A DNA stretch of 64,000 nt from Gammaproteobacteria bacterium (GCA_018828385.1 JAHJVE010000015.1:62001-126000), one strand, 5' to 3'. Counted from the first letter of the stretch, positions 18,354 through 27,323 are shown. Translations and numbers: made by a program. Notes: generated from the letters alone by a model not told the origin.

Positions 18354-19142
18354 TCAGCAGCCCTTGTATTCCGGCTTGCGTTTCTGCATGAAAGCGTCGA
18401 TGCCCTCACCGGCATCTTCGCTCATCATGTTGCAGGCCATGACCTCGCCAGCGTAGTCGTAGGCCTCGCTCAGGCCCATTTCGAGCTGCTTGTAGAACAT
18501 CCCCTTGCCCATGCGGATGGCGACGGCGCTCTTGCCGAGGATGTTGCCGGCCAGGCGTTCGATTTCGGCATCCAGCGCATCGAGCGGCACGACGCGATTG
18601 ACCAGGCCCTTGGCCTTGGCCTCCATGGCGTCGATGAACTCGCCCGTGAGCAGCATTTCGAGTGCCGCCTTGCGGCCCAGGTTGCGCGCCAGGCCGACGG
18701 CCGGTGTCGAGCAGAACAGCCCGACGTTGATGCCCGACACGGCGAACTTGGCAACATCGGCCGCCACCGCCAGATCGCACATCGACACCAACTGGCAGCC
18801 GGCGGCGGTGGCGATGCCATGCACGCGGGCGATCACCGGCTGCGGCATCCGCGTGATGCTCAGCATGAGCTCGCCGCACTGCTTGAACAGCGCCTGCATG
18901 AACTCCTTGCTGTGATTGCCGCGCATTTCCTTGAGGTCGTGCCCGGCACAGAAGGCTTTGCCGGCCCCGGCGATGACGACGACGCGCACGCCGTTCGAGC
19001 CGGCGATGGCATCCAGCTCGGCCTGCAGGGCGCTCAGCATGTCCTTCGACAACGAATTGAACTGGCCGGGACGGTTGAGGGTCAGCGTCGTCAGGCCATC
19101 GGCGCGGTCGGTACGCAGGACGAGGGGTTCGGTGGTGGTCAT
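18354..19142 (-). CDS. Enoyl-CoA hydratase/isomerase family protein
   Basis: Crotonase-fold enzyme of 262 residues. The oxyanion-hole motifs are AGAGKAFCAGHDLKEM and HGIATAAGCQLVSMCDLAVA. Positions corresponding to the usual catalytic Glu pair look altered (FCSTPAVGLARNLG), as in the ECHDC3-type subgroup, so hydratase activity is uncertain. I choose ATG 19142 because GGAG lies seven bases upstream; an in-frame ATG at 19154 lacks a ribosome site. It stands alone on this strand and its stop abuts the stop of the GGDEF-EAL gene. Likely role: acyl-CoA metabolism in the cytoplasm. Confidence 0.9.
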   Translation of the reverse strand: MTTTEPLVLRTDRADGLTTLTLNRPGQFNSLSKDMLSALQAELDAIAGSNGVRVVVIAGAGKAFCAGHDLKEMRGNHSKEFMQALFKQCGELMLSITRMPQPVIARVHGIATAAGCQLVSMCDLAVAADVAKFAVSGINVGLFCSTPAVGLARNLGRKAALEMLLTGEFIDAMEAKAKGLVNRVVPLDALDAEIERLAGNILGKSAVAIRMGKGMFYKQLEMGLSEAYDYAGEVMACNMMSEDAGEGIDAFMQKRKPEYKGC

Positions 19143-19315
19143 CAGTGTCTCCATCGTTTATTGGGTTTATTAACGCTTGCTGATTCTACCCCCGGAGGCG
19201 AGGCCGCTTCCATGGTGGGCCGCCGGCCGCGTGGTGTTTCTGGAAGCCTTGAGCCGCGGCCGGCTGGTGGCCGAGGCGCGCCAGGAGATGCGCTGATTTC
19301 CGCAGAAAAGTGGCC

Positions 19316-19355
19316 ATTGCTACGGTCAACCGGAAAAAACGGCTAAAAATGAAAT
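19316..19355 (+). repeat. Dispersed repeat, copy 4, left flank of the cassette-like island
   Basis: ATTGCTACGGTCAACCGG, then AAAAAAC, GGCT, AAAAAT and GAAAT. Nearly identical to copy 1. It lies 19 bases after the stop of a 41-codon open frame (19174-19296) that could be the tail of a lost gene. Confidence 0.9.
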
Positions 19356-19360
19356 TGGCA

Positions 19361-19438
19361 GCGAGTAAGGGGCGCTGCGCGGCGCTTTGTCGCGTAGCGT
19401 CCAGCGGAGGCCGTAGCGGCTTTGACGCAATGTTAGGT
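19361..19438 (-). other. Integron attC-like recombination site, degenerate on one side
   Basis: Read on the minus strand, an inverse core ACCTAAC (fits RYYYAAC) overlaps the stop codon of the small membrane-protein gene and continues ATTGCGTCAAAGCCGC. It is followed by an imperfectly self-complementary stretch (GGCCTCCGCTGGACGC, CGCGACAAAGCGCC). The expected distal core GTTRRRY is not seen; CTTACTC is in its place. Stop-codon overlap with the inverse core is typical of gene cassettes. I read this as a decayed or boundary attC site. No integrase gene is in the window. Confidence 0.45.
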
Positions 19439-19891
19439 GGCTTCAATGGCCGCATAGACGAATAGCGAAACAAAGGCGCCAACGGCAAACCAAAACAACC
19501 AATTTGGTATTGAAAGACTGTGCCTCGCCCGAATGGGCTGAGAAAGTGTGTAAATGAAAAATGGCTTCTTGGGCGATGAAGAGAAAAAGATGAGCCAAGT
19601 AAGCCACAAAGCAAGCAACGTGATGATGCTACCAATGCCCATAAACACTATTGTGTAGGAGTAGAAGGAAAAGGCGGTGTCACCAGACGGTGTGGCAATG
19701 AAGCTGGGTTTTCCCCTTGGCGTAATGAGCATGGCTCCTGCAACCCAGCCAAAGTAACCGTGAGCGAACAAAGCCAAGCCTAGCGCATACGAGAGAAGCA
19801 GGAATGCGATTGACCTAAATGTGGGGCGGGATGGCTTCGGCTCGAGCGGGATGTTGGTTTTGGGGAGCTTGCTTGGGAAGGGATAGCACAT
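19433..19891 (-). CDS. Small membrane protein in a lower-GC, cassette-like island
   Basis: 152 residues beginning MCYPFPSKLPKTNIPLEPKP. There are about three to four hydrophobic segments, including SIAFLLLSYALGLALFAHGYFG, IVFMGIGSIITLLALWLTWL and LFWFAVGAFVSLFVYAAI. No family is recognised. Base composition is clearly less GC-rich than the neighbours and codon choice is unlike them (many AAA, TTT, ATT), which suggests acquisition. The stop codon lies within an attC-like inverse core, and inverted copies of the dispersed repeat flank the island at 19316 and 20003. Small orphan membrane proteins are frequent in integron cassettes. Confidence 0.7.
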   Translation of the reverse strand: MCYPFPSKLPKTNIPLEPKPSRPTFRSIAFLLLSYALGLALFAHGYFGWVAGAMLITPRGKPSFIATPSGDTAFSFYSYTIVFMGIGSIITLLALWLTWLIFFSSSPKKPFFIYTLSQPIRARHSLSIPNWLFWFAVGAFVSLFVYAAIEAT

Positions 19892-20002
19892 AGTAGAGAA
19901 AACCGAGACTTTGAGCAGCGACCGCTACTGTGCCTTATAGGGTACGAATTGTGTTGAGGTTATTGCAATTGGCATTTCTGGCTCGCGCCGAAGCGGGGGG
20001 CG

Positions 20003-20042
20003 ATTTCAATTTTGCCCATTTTTTCCGGTTGACCGTAGCAAT
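20003..20042 (-). repeat. Dispersed repeat, copy 5, right flank of the cassette-like island
   Basis: Reads ATTTCAATTTTGCCC then ATTTTTT and CCGGTTGACCGTAGCAAT on the plus strand, the inverse of copy 4. Together the pair brackets about 650 bases with the small membrane-protein gene. It ends 57 bases before dnaE. Confidence 0.9.
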
Positions 20043-20098
20043 GCCCTTCGGCTCACTTAAACGGAAACACCCCGCCCCGCCGCGGTAAAATGCCGCCC

Positions 20099-23000
20099 AT
20101 GAATTCCCCTCGCTACGTCCACCTCCGTCTCCATTCCGAATACTCCGTTACCGATGGCATCGTGCGCATCGGCGATGCCGTCAAGCGCGCGGCGGGGGAC
20201 GGTATGCCGGCCATGGCGTTGACTGATCTCGGCAACCTGTTCGGGCTGGTCAAGTTCTACACCGGGGCGCGCGGCAAGGGAGTCAAGCCGATTGCCGGGG
20301 CGGATGTCTGGATCGCCAACCCGGAATCGCCGGATGATGCCTATCGGCTGTTGCTGCTCGCCCGCAACAACGCCGGTTACAAGCAGTTGTGTCAGTTACT
20401 GACCAAGGCTTATCTGGTCGAAGGCCGGCGTGACCGGGCCGAACTCAATCGCGAGTGGTTTGGCGAAGTTGGCAGTGACGGGCTGATCGCCTTGTCCGGG
20501 GCGCATCTCGGCGATGTCGGCGAAGCGCTGTTGAACGGCAATTTCGATCTGGCCGGCGAGCGGGCCAAGGCCTGGGAGGCGATCTTCCCCGGCGCGTTCT
20601 ACCTGGAAGTGCAGCGCTACGGCCAGGCGCAGCAGGAGGCTATCGTCCAGCAGACGGCCGATCTGGCTGGCGAAACGGGCATTCCGCTGGTCGCCACCCA
20701 TCCGATCCAGTTCATGAACCGCGACGATTTCCGCGCCCATGAAGCGCGCGTCTGCATCGCCGAAGGTTACGTGCTGGGCGATACGCGGCGGCCAAAGCTC
20801 TATACCGAGGAGCAGTATTTCAAGACGCAGGCGGAAATGATTGAGTTATTCGCCGACCTACCGGAGGCGCTGGAAAACTCGCTGGAAATCGCCAAGCGCT
20901 GCAACATCACGATGACGCTGGGCAAGAACTTCCTGCCCGATTTCCCGATTCCGCCGGGCATGACCATCGGCGAATATCTGGTCGATGAGGCGGAGAAAGG
21001 GCTGGAGGTTCGCCTCGCCGAGCTTTACCCGGACCCGGAAGTGCGCGCCCAGCGCCGGCCGGAGTACGACGAACGCCTCGTCTTTGAGTGCAAGACCATC
21101 CTCCAGATGGGCTTCCCGGGCTACTTCCTGATCGTGGCCGACTTCATCAACTGGGCCAAGAACAACGGCGTGCCGGTCGGCCCGGGCCGGGGTTCCGGCG
21201 CCGGTTCGCTGGTCGCCTACAGCCTGCGCATTACCGACCTCGATCCGCTGGCCTACGCCCTGCTGTTCGAGCGCTTCCTGAATCCGGAACGGGTGTCGAT
21301 GCCCGACTTTGACATCGACTTCTGCCAGGACAACCGCTGGCGCGTCATCGAGTACGTGCGCCATCACTATGGCGAGGATGCGGTCAGTCAGATCGCCACC
21401 TTCGGCACCATGTCGTCGAAGGCTGTGATCCGTGACGTCGGCCGCGTGTTTGGCCTGCCGTATTCGATGTGCGACCGGATTTCCAAGCTGATTCCCATCG
21501 TCCAGAACAAGCCGGTGTCGCTGGCCGAGGCCCTGGAACAGGAGCCGCAGCTGCGCGAGATGATGGAGGGCGACGGCGATGGCGAAACCATCCGCGAACT
21601 GTTCGACCTGGCCAGCCGCCTGGAAGACTTGACGCGTAACGTCGGCATGCACGCCGGGGGCGTGCTCATCGCGCCGGGCAAGATCACCGATTTCTGCCCG
21701 ATCTATCAGGCCACCGGCAGCGATGCATCGACGGTGTCGCAATTCGACAAGGATGACGTCGAGAAGGTCGGCCTCGTCAAGTTCGACTTCCTTGGCCTGC
21801 GAAATCTGACCATTATCGAGCTGGCCGTCGAGTACATCCGCCGGATGACCGGCGAGAAGCTCGATTTGATGACCCTCGGCTTCACCGATCCGGCCGCCTA
21901 CCAGATCCTCAAGGACGCCAACACGACGGCGATCTTCCAGGTTGAATCGGAGGGCATGAAGAAGCTGCTCAAGAAGCTGGCGCCCGACCGTTTTGAAGAC
22001 ATCATCGCTGTGCTCGCGCTCTATCGTCCCGGCCCGCTCGGTTCCGGGATGGTCGATGACTTCATCCTGCGCAAGAAGGGCCAGCAGAAGATCGACTATT
22101 TCCACCCCGACCTGACCGCCTGCCTGTCGCCGACCTACGGCGTCATCGTGTATCAGGAACAGGTCATGCAGATTTCGCAGATCATCGGCGGCTACACGCT
22201 TGGTGGCGCCGACATGCTGCGCCGGGCGATGGGCAAGAAAAAGGCCGAGGAAATGGCCAAGCACCGGGCGACGATTGCCGAGGGCGCGGCCCAGAAAGGC
22301 TACGATCCGGCGCTGGCCGAGCAGTTGTTCGACCTGATGACCAAGTTCGCCGAGTACGGCTTCAACAAGTCGCACACCGCTGCCTACGCCGTCGTCACCT
22401 ATCACACCGCCTGGCTCAAGGCGCACCACTGCGCGGCCTTCATGGCGGCGACGATGTCGTCGGACCTCGATAACACCGATTCGGTGAAGATCTTTTACGA
22501 AGACACCATCGCCAACAAGATCAAGGTGCTCGGGCCCGACGTCAATGTCTCGAATTACCGTTTCGAGCCGGTTGACCGTGGGACCATCCGTTACGGTCTG
22601 GGGGCGGTCAAGGGAACCGGCGAGCAGGCCGTTAACGTGATCCTCAAAGCCCGCGAAACGGGCGGTCCGTTCAAAGACCTGTTCGATTTCTGCCAACGCT
22701 GCGACAAGCGCATGGTCAATCGCCGGACCACCGAGGCGCTGATCAAGGCCGGCGCCTTTGACGCCATCGCCCCGGTCGAAGCGGGGGCCAAGCTGCCGAA
22801 TCGCCACAAATTGCTGGCCACGGTCGGCATTGCCATGGACTTTGCCGAGCAGATGGAACGCAACGCCATGCAGACCAGCCTGTTCGACGTCGGCGACGTG
22901 GCCGACGAACATGCCCCGGAATACGTCAACGTTCGGCCGTGGGATGAAAAGACGCTGTTGATGGAAGAAAAGACGGCGCTCGGCTTCTTCTTCTCCGGCC

Positions 23001-23569
23001 ATCCGTACAACACATGCAAGAAAGAACTGTCACGCTTCGTGCGCCGGCCGCTCAACCGGCTGGAACCCTCGAAGGAACTGACCACGCTGGCCGGCGTCGT
23101 GGTCGGCGTGCGCACCCAGATGACCCGGCGCGGCAAGATGCTGTTTGTGCAACTGGACGACGGCACCGGGATGATCGAGGTCACCGTCTTCAATGAACTG
23201 TTCGAAGCCGAACGCGCCAAGATCGTCACCGACGAAGTGCTGATCATCGAAGGCAAGGTCCGCTACGACGACTTCTCCGGCGGCAACAGCGTGACCGCCG
23301 ACAAGCTCATGACGCTCGGCGAAGCCCGCGCCCGTTTTGCCCGGCATCTGTTGCTCAAGATGAACGGCAATTCCGATGCCCGCAAACTGAAATCGCTGCT
23401 GACGCCTTTCGCGCCCGGTTCGGCTACGGTGCGCGTGCGTTACCGCAATGCCGACGCCGAGTGCGAGCTGCAACTCGGCAACGCCCTGCGCGTCCGTCTC
23501 GACGACGCCTTGCTCGAGGCCCTGGCCGGCTGGCTGCAGCCGGAAAACGTCGAAATCGTCTATTCGTGA
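20099..23569 (+). CDS. dnaE: DNA polymerase III alpha subunit
   Basis: Replicative polymerase catalytic subunit, 1156 residues, typical length for DnaE1. The N-terminal PHP domain starts YVHLRLHSEYSVTDGIVRI. The palm carries PDFDIDFCQD and LVKFDFLGLRNL, which contribute the catalytic Asp residues; GPGRGSGAGSLVAYSL is the conserved substrate loop. A helix-hairpin-helix region, then an OB fold (TLAGVVVGVRTQMTRRGKM), precede the tau-binding C-terminus. I prefer ATG 20099 (MNSPRYVHLRLH) to ATG 20090 because it matches the usual N-terminus. The stop overlaps the GTG start of the cupin gene, so the two are coupled. Confidence 0.95.
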   Translation: MNSPRYVHLRLHSEYSVTDGIVRIGDAVKRAAGDGMPAMALTDLGNLFGLVKFYTGARGKGVKPIAGADVWIANPESPDDAYRLLLLARNNAGYKQLCQLLTKAYLVEGRRDRAELNREWFGEVGSDGLIALSGAHLGDVGEALLNGNFDLAGERAKAWEAIFPGAFYLEVQRYGQAQQEAIVQQTADLAGETGIPLVATHPIQFMNRDDFRAHEARVCIAEGYVLGDTRRPKLYTEEQYFKTQAEMIELFADLPEALENSLEIAKRCNITMTLGKNFLPDFPIPPGMTIGEYLVDEAEKGLEVRLAELYPDPEVRAQRRPEYDERLVFECKTILQMGFPGYFLIVADFINWAKNNGVPVGPGRGSGAGSLVAYSLRITDLDPLAYALLFERFLNPERVSMPDFDIDFCQDNRWRVIEYVRHHYGEDAVSQIATFGTMSSKAVIRDVGRVFGLPYSMCDRISKLIPIVQNKPVSLAEALEQEPQLREMMEGDGDGETIRELFDLASRLEDLTRNVGMHAGGVLIAPGKITDFCPIYQATGSDASTVSQFDKDDVEKVGLVKFDFLGLRNLTIIELAVEYIRRMTGEKLDLMTLGFTDPAAYQILKDANTTAIFQVESEGMKKLLKKLAPDRFEDIIAVLALYRPGPLGSGMVDDFILRKKGQQKIDYFHPDLTACLSPTYGVIVYQEQVMQISQIIGGYTLGGADMLRRAMGKKKAEEMAKHRATIAEGAAQKGYDPALAEQLFDLMTKFAEYGFNKSHTAAYAVVTYHTAWLKAHHCAAFMAATMSSDLDNTDSVKIFYEDTIANKIKVLGPDVNVSNYRFEPVDRGTIRYGLGAVKGTGEQAVNVILKARETGGPFKDLFDFCQRCDKRMVNRRTTEALIKAGAFDAIAPVEAGAKLPNRHKLLATVGIAMDFAEQMERNAMQTSLFDVGDVADEHAPEYVNVRPWDEKTLLMEEKTALGFFFSGHPYNTCKKELSRFVRRPLNRLEPSKELTTLAGVVVGVRTQMTRRGKMLFVQLDDGTGMIEVTVFNELFEAERAKIVTDEVLIIEGKVRYDDFSGGNSVTADKLMTLGEARARFARHLLLKMNGNSDARKLKSLLTPFAPGSATVRVRYRNADAECELQLGNALRVRLDDALLEALAGWLQPENVEIVYS

Positions 23570-24036
23570 CGACGCTGATCGACCGGGCCCTGCTCGACGA
23601 CCTCACGGCTGAGGCCGGGCAGGCGCCTCGCCGGCGTAAAAATCGCAACTTTCATCCGGGCGATGCCTATCCGGCCCACCGCTTGCTCGTTGCCATGGAA
23701 CCCGAATCCTATGTCGCGCCGCATCGACACCTCGACCCCGACAAGGACGAGACGCTGATCGTTGTTCGCGGCTGTCTTGGTGTTGTCATATTTCGGGCAG
23801 AAAATGCTGTTGACCGTAGCATCGTGCTGCAAGCCAGTGGCGAGGCGATTGGCATCGACATTCCGCATGGCGTTTTCCATACGGTTGTCGCGCTGGCGGC
23901 GGGCACTGTCTTCTTCGAAGCCAAGGCCGGCCCCTATGTGCCAATTGCCGCTGCCGAACGGGCTCCGTGGGCGCCGGCCGAGGGGACACCCGAAGCCGTC
24001 AACTACCAGGCAGAGCTGCGGGCGCTGTTCGCCTGA
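23566..24036 (+). CDS. WbuC-family cupin metalloprotein
   Basis: 156 residues, starting at GTG 23566, which overlaps the dnaE stop (GTGA). Motifs are RKNRNFHPGD near residue 25, the metal-binding cupin pattern APHRHLDPDKDETLIVVRG and IPHGVFHTV. WbuC-like proteins are small cupins found near polysaccharide genes; their reaction is not established. The segment VVIFRAENAVDRSIVL is encoded by a diverged copy of the dispersed repeat. Linkage to dnaE by overlap is probably a transcription convenience and not a functional link. Confidence 0.85.
   Translation: MTTLIDRALLDDLTAEAGQAPRRRKNRNFHPGDAYPAHRLLVAMEPESYVAPHRHLDPDKDETLIVVRGCLGVVIFRAENAVDRSIVLQASGEAIGIDIPHGVFHTVVALAAGTVFFEAKAGPYVPIAAAERAPWAPAEGTPEAVNYQAELRALFA
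23788..23823 (-). repeat. Dispersed repeat, copy 6, inside the cupin gene
   Basis: On the minus strand GCTACGGTCAAC, AGC, ATTTTC, TGCCC, GAAATATG. The core is intact but both A-tracts are replaced by other A/T-only runs, which indicates that A/T content at these positions is what is kept. The copy is in frame (encodes IFRAENAVDRS). Confidence 0.65.
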
Positions 24037-24128
24037 GTCGCCCCATCCCGGGCGCGCAGTTGCCCGGCGAACTGAATGTGTTGAAATATTTGATCGGTGA
24101 CGTTGTCATTATTGTGAAATATTGCGGC

Positions 24129-24201
24129 GCAGCATGTTTTTGGCGAAGTTAAAAAATAGTCCATTGAATTAGATGTTTGTCGCCAAATCGCGACATGCTG
24201 C
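24129..24201. promoter_or_regulatory. Two-part inverted repeat upstream of the third PEP-CTERM gene
   Basis: GCAGCATG (24129-24136) pairs with CATGCTGC (24194-24201), and inside it TTGGCGA (24140-24146) pairs with TCGCCAA (24180-24186). The loop is A/T-rich. It lies in the 272-base, AT-rich gap between the cupin and the PEP-CTERM gene, about 110 bases before the ATG. It could be a folded 5' leader or a dyad operator. I see no convincing -35/-10 pair to choose between these. Confidence 0.45.
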
Positions 24202-24308
24202 CGTGCAAAAATATAATTGACGTTGGAATTTATGCTGCTAGTATTGCATTCCGTTTGCATTATGTTTACAAACACCCATTCCCCCACTAGTTCTTTGCAG
24301 GAGTACTA

Positions 24309-25004
24309 ATGTTCAATCAACTGAAACCGCTGGCCGCGCTAATCGCGACGGCCTTGATCTCCACCGGCGCACTGGCTGCAACGCAGACGCTGGATGCTGG
24401 CAATTACACGATCAGTTTTGACGACTCGCTGCTTGGTCTGTTCGGTACGCCGACGCTGACCGCTTCTGGCGATCTGGCCTTTTCCCCGAGCGGCACCCCG
24501 GGGTTTTCCGCCCAAACGGGTTCTGGCTTCGACTTTACCAATTCGACCGTTGCCCTGACCATTACTGCTGACGCCGGTTACCAGCTGACGGGTTTCAACC
24601 TGATCGAAAAGGGCGATTACTTCAAGATCGGCGCAGGTAACGAAGTGGCCGTTCTCGGACAGCTGCGCATTCAGGATCTGGTCAATGCCAACGTGAATCT
24701 GAGCAACAGTATTGCTTCGGCCGCGCCGCTCAATGTCACCAGCAGCTCGTTCGCCAATCTGGCGACGACGGACTGGACCGCGTCGGCTGGCATCGGTCAG
24801 CTCGCCACCAGCAAGGCTACCGTCAGCATCGAAAACATCCTTGGTGCCTATGTTCCCAACAGCGGCTACGCATTTATCGAGAAGAAGAGTGCTTTCCTTG
24901 ATATCAGCGTGACGGCTGTTCCGGAGCCCGAATCCTTTGCCATGCTGCTCGCCGGACTGGGCATCGTTGGTGCCATGGCGCGTCGGCGCAGGATTGGCGC
25001 CTGA
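24309..25004 (+). CDS. PEP-CTERM exported protein, otherwise unrecognised
   Basis: 231 residues. The signal peptide is MFNQLKPLAALIATALISTG then ALA. The middle is rich in Ser, Thr, Gly and short beta-type repeats with no recognised domain. The C-terminus VPEPESFAMLLAGLG, membrane helix and ARRRR tail is a PEP-CTERM sorting signal, almost identical to those at 12.9 and 13.9 kb. GCAGGAG precedes the ATG. It is a single gene with its own long upstream region and a strong downstream terminator. Probable role: surface or biofilm-matrix protein processed by exosortase. Confidence 0.88.
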   Translation: MFNQLKPLAALIATALISTGALAATQTLDAGNYTISFDDSLLGLFGTPTLTASGDLAFSPSGTPGFSAQTGSGFDFTNSTVALTITADAGYQLTGFNLIEKGDYFKIGAGNEVAVLGQLRIQDLVNANVNLSNSIASAAPLNVTSSSFANLATTDWTASAGIGQLATSKATVSIENILGAYVPNSGYAFIEKKSAFLDISVTAVPEPESFAMLLAGLGIVGAMARRRRIGA

Positions 25005-25047
25005 CGTATCCTGCCTGACATGACCCGGCTGTGATGGCCGGTTAATG

Positions 25048-25083
25048 AAAAAGCCTCTTGCATGTCCATGCAAGAGGCTTTTT
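25048..25083. terminator. Bidirectional Rho-independent terminator
   Basis: AAAAAGCCTCTTGCATG-TC-CATGCAAGAGGCTTTTT: a 17-base perfect stem with A-run and T-run on both sides. It serves the PEP-CTERM gene and the convergent chemotaxis gene that ends at 25126. Confidence 0.93.
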
Positions 25084-25125
25084 CGTATCAGGGCGACGGC
25101 GGACTGAACGGCGCCAGCCCCAGAA

Positions 25126-26643
25126 CTATTTAACTAGATCGGTCTTGAAGCCGATGCGCACGGCACCCCAGTGGCGGCCACCGATCAGGATGGGCATCGA
25201 GAGATCGGCGAGAATTTCGCCGGTGTCGCGGACGTAGGTCTGGAACAGCGAGGGCTTCTGGTTCTTGGCCAGCTTGAGGCCAACCGGGTCATTGAAGATG
25301 CGCTTGTGCCGGCATTTGGCGAGGTCGACAACCGGGTCGCCGCTCGGCTGGTTGGAGAAGACGCCATTGTGGGCTGGCGCGTAGCCATTGGTATCGACCG
25401 CCAGCGAGTAGGTTAGACCGGGCACGTCGCGCAGCAGGTCGTCGTACATGCGGGTCAGTTCGGCGTCACATTGGCTGTCGTAGGCCGTGGTGTAGCGCTT
25501 GGGGTTGGAGCCGGGAATATCCTTGTAGGCCTGGTCGAAAACGTTGACGCCGCGGTCAGCCATCTTTTGCAACACGGCGACGACGTTGTCGCGGAACCCG
25601 GCGCACTTGTCGTGCAGGGTGTCGAACATGCTGTTGCCGGTACGGAAATCGGCCAGCGTGCATTGCAGGTCTTCGGTCGATTCGCGCAGGGTCTTGGCGC
25701 TGTCCAGGCACTGCTTCATGCGGCCGGAAATGTCGCGCGAGTGGTCCCGGATACCTTCGACCTCGCTGTGGATGGTCTGGTTGCTTTCGCGCAGGTTGTA
25801 GATCGCGGTCGAGATGGATGACAACTGTTCGGTCGTTTTCTTGAAATCACTGACCATGGTCGTCAGGTCGGTGGCCGACGTTTCGATGTAGCCGTTGGCG
25901 CGGGTCACTTCGCCGACGATGGTCTGGGTCTTGGCCGAGGTGTCGGAGACGAGGTTGATCATCGACTGGGTGTTCTGGCCGATGACCTGGGTTGCGGTTT
26001 TGACCTTTTCGGCCAGTTTTCGCACTTCGTCTGCGACCACGGCGAAGCCGCGACCGGCTTCACCGGCCCGGGCGGCTTCGATGGCGGCGTTGAGCGCCAG
26101 CAGGTTGGTCTGGTCGGAAATGTCGTTGATCAGCGAGACGATCTGATTGATCTTCATCGAATTGGTGTGCAGTTCGGCCACTGTCGACGAGAAGTGCTCG
26201 ATGTGTTCGTTGGTCGAACGCATGGTCGAAGCCACTGTCTCCATTTGTTCCAGCGAGCGCTGGGCAAGATCGAGATTGTTCTGGGTCGAGGACTGGATGG
26301 CGTCGGAATTCCTCGCTACTTCGCTGACCGCCTGGTTCACGAGGTTGCTCGATTCGAAGACGTTGGCGGCCAGGGCTTCCTGTCGGCGCACGGCATCGTC
26401 GGTCTGTTGAACCAGGCTATTCATCCGGGCGGCATCGGCGGCAATGCTCACGCTGCGTTCGCGGGCGTGCGAGATGAGACCGCGCACCCGGCTGAAGAAG
26501 CGGTTGATGTTGCCGGAAATGCGACCGGTCGAGTCGTTTCCGGTATTGCCTACCGAATGCGAAAGGTCTGCGCTGCCGTCGGCAATTGCCGCGATGTCGC
26601 GGTCAATCTTGTCGAGGGCGCCGCTGTTGCCAAAAAATCCCAT
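25126..26643 (-). CDS. Soluble methyl-accepting chemotaxis protein with C-terminal Cache-like domain
   Basis: 505 residues with start at ATG 26643 (AGGAG upstream; upstream in-frame Met at 26727 lacks support). No transmembrane helix is visible, so it is cytoplasmic. A HAMP-like remnant (about 20-60) leads into the signalling coiled coil with the hairpin tip [20 protein letters not shown]. After it comes an atypical C-terminal ligand domain (about 330-505), with [30 protein letters not shown] and a final [11 protein letters not shown] that resemble Cache/PAS sensor folds. It is in the same direction as, and 92 bases after, the HTH-receiver gene. Confidence 0.9.
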   Translation of the reverse strand: MGFFGNSGALDKIDRDIAAIADGSADLSHSVGNTGNDSTGRISGNINRFFSRVRGLISHARERSVSIAADAARMNSLVQQTDDAVRRQEALAANVFESSNLVNQAVSEVARNSDAIQSSTQNNLDLAQRSLEQMETVASTMRSTNEHIEHFSSTVAELHTNSMKINQIVSLINDISDQTNLLALNAAIEAARAGEAGRGFAVVADEVRKLAEKVKTATQVIGQNTQSMINLVSDTSAKTQTIVGEVTRANGYIETSATDLTTMVSDFKKTTEQLSSISTAIYNLRESNQTIHSEVEGIRDHSRDISGRMKQCLDSAKTLRESTEDLQCTLADFRTGNSMFDTLHDKCAGFRDNVVAVLQKMADRGVNVFDQAYKDIPGSNPKRYTTAYDSQCDAELTRMYDDLLRDVPGLTYSLAVDTNGYAPAHNGVFSNQPSGDPVVDLAKCRHKRIFNDPVGLKLAKNQKPSLFQTYVRDTGEILADLSMPILIGGRHWGAVRIGFKTDLVK

Positions 26644-26735
26644 GGTGTGTCTCCTGAAACATTTTAAGAATTGACGGGATTGCGGAGCGATGGTGCCTGC
26701 CTGCCCGGCTTTACCGGGCGGCGACACTGTTTTAT

Positions 26736-27323
26736 TCAGGCGCTGCGCTGACGCGCAGAGAGCCGGCCGAGAACGAAGCCCTTGATTTCATGAAACGGAA
26801 TTGGTTTGCCGAGAACGGTGATGTCGGAGGGCAGGCCGCGTTCGAGAATCTCTTCACGGTCGATGGCGCTGACGACGATGATGTCCATGCGCGCCAGATC
26901 GGTATTGGCACGCAGGCGACGAATCATCTCGAAGCCGTCCATGCCCGGCATCATGAGGTCGGCGATGAGGATGTCGGGGACGCGCTGGCCGACTTGTAGC
27001 AGGCCGTCGAAGCCGTTGGCCACGATGCGTAGTTTGACCGGTAGGTTCCAGCTGTCGACCGTCATCTGGTAAAGCATTTGCAGCGTCAGATCATCTTCGG
27101 CAACGAGGATCTCGATCTGGCCGTTGTATTCCTGAGCGCTCGGCGTCAGGTTGCGCCGACGGGCGAGCAGGGCATCAACGGAGGCGACCGGAATGCGGCG
27201 GTGTCCGCCGGCAGTCTTCCAGGCTTCGAGGGCGCCGCTTTCAACCATGTTCTGAACGGTGCCCAAGGAAACACCCAGACGAAGGGCTGCTTGCCGGGTG
27301 CTGAGATATTCGGTGTCGGCCAT
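26736..27323 (-). CDS. HTH (excisionase/MerR-like) plus receiver-domain protein
   Basis: 195 residues. Residues 6-55 form an excisionase-type winged HTH ([20 protein letters not shown], ending [18 protein letters not shown]). Residues about 70-190 form a CheY-like receiver with AEDD, phospho-Asp in [19 protein letters not shown] and GKPIP. The order DNA-binding domain first, receiver second is the reverse of OmpR/NarL regulators. It is upstream of and co-directional with the soluble chemotaxis receptor and likely co-transcribed. DNA target and kinase are unknown. Confidence 0.88.
   Translation of the reverse strand: MADTEYLSTRQAALRLGVSLGTVQNMVESGALEAWKTAGGHRRIPVASVDALLARRRNLTPSAQEYNGQIEILVAEDDLTLQMLYQMTVDSWNLPVKLRIVANGFDGLLQVGQRVPDILIADLMMPGMDGFEMIRRLRANTDLARMDIIVVSAIDREEILERGLPSDITVLGKPIPFHEIKGFVLGRLSARQRSA

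Noticed and set aside
22551-22584. CCGGTTGACCGT core inside dnaE
   Set aside because: The core matches 11-12 bases but the first A/T tract is missing; it lies in the conserved coding stretch before TIRYGLGAVKGTG, so it may be chance.
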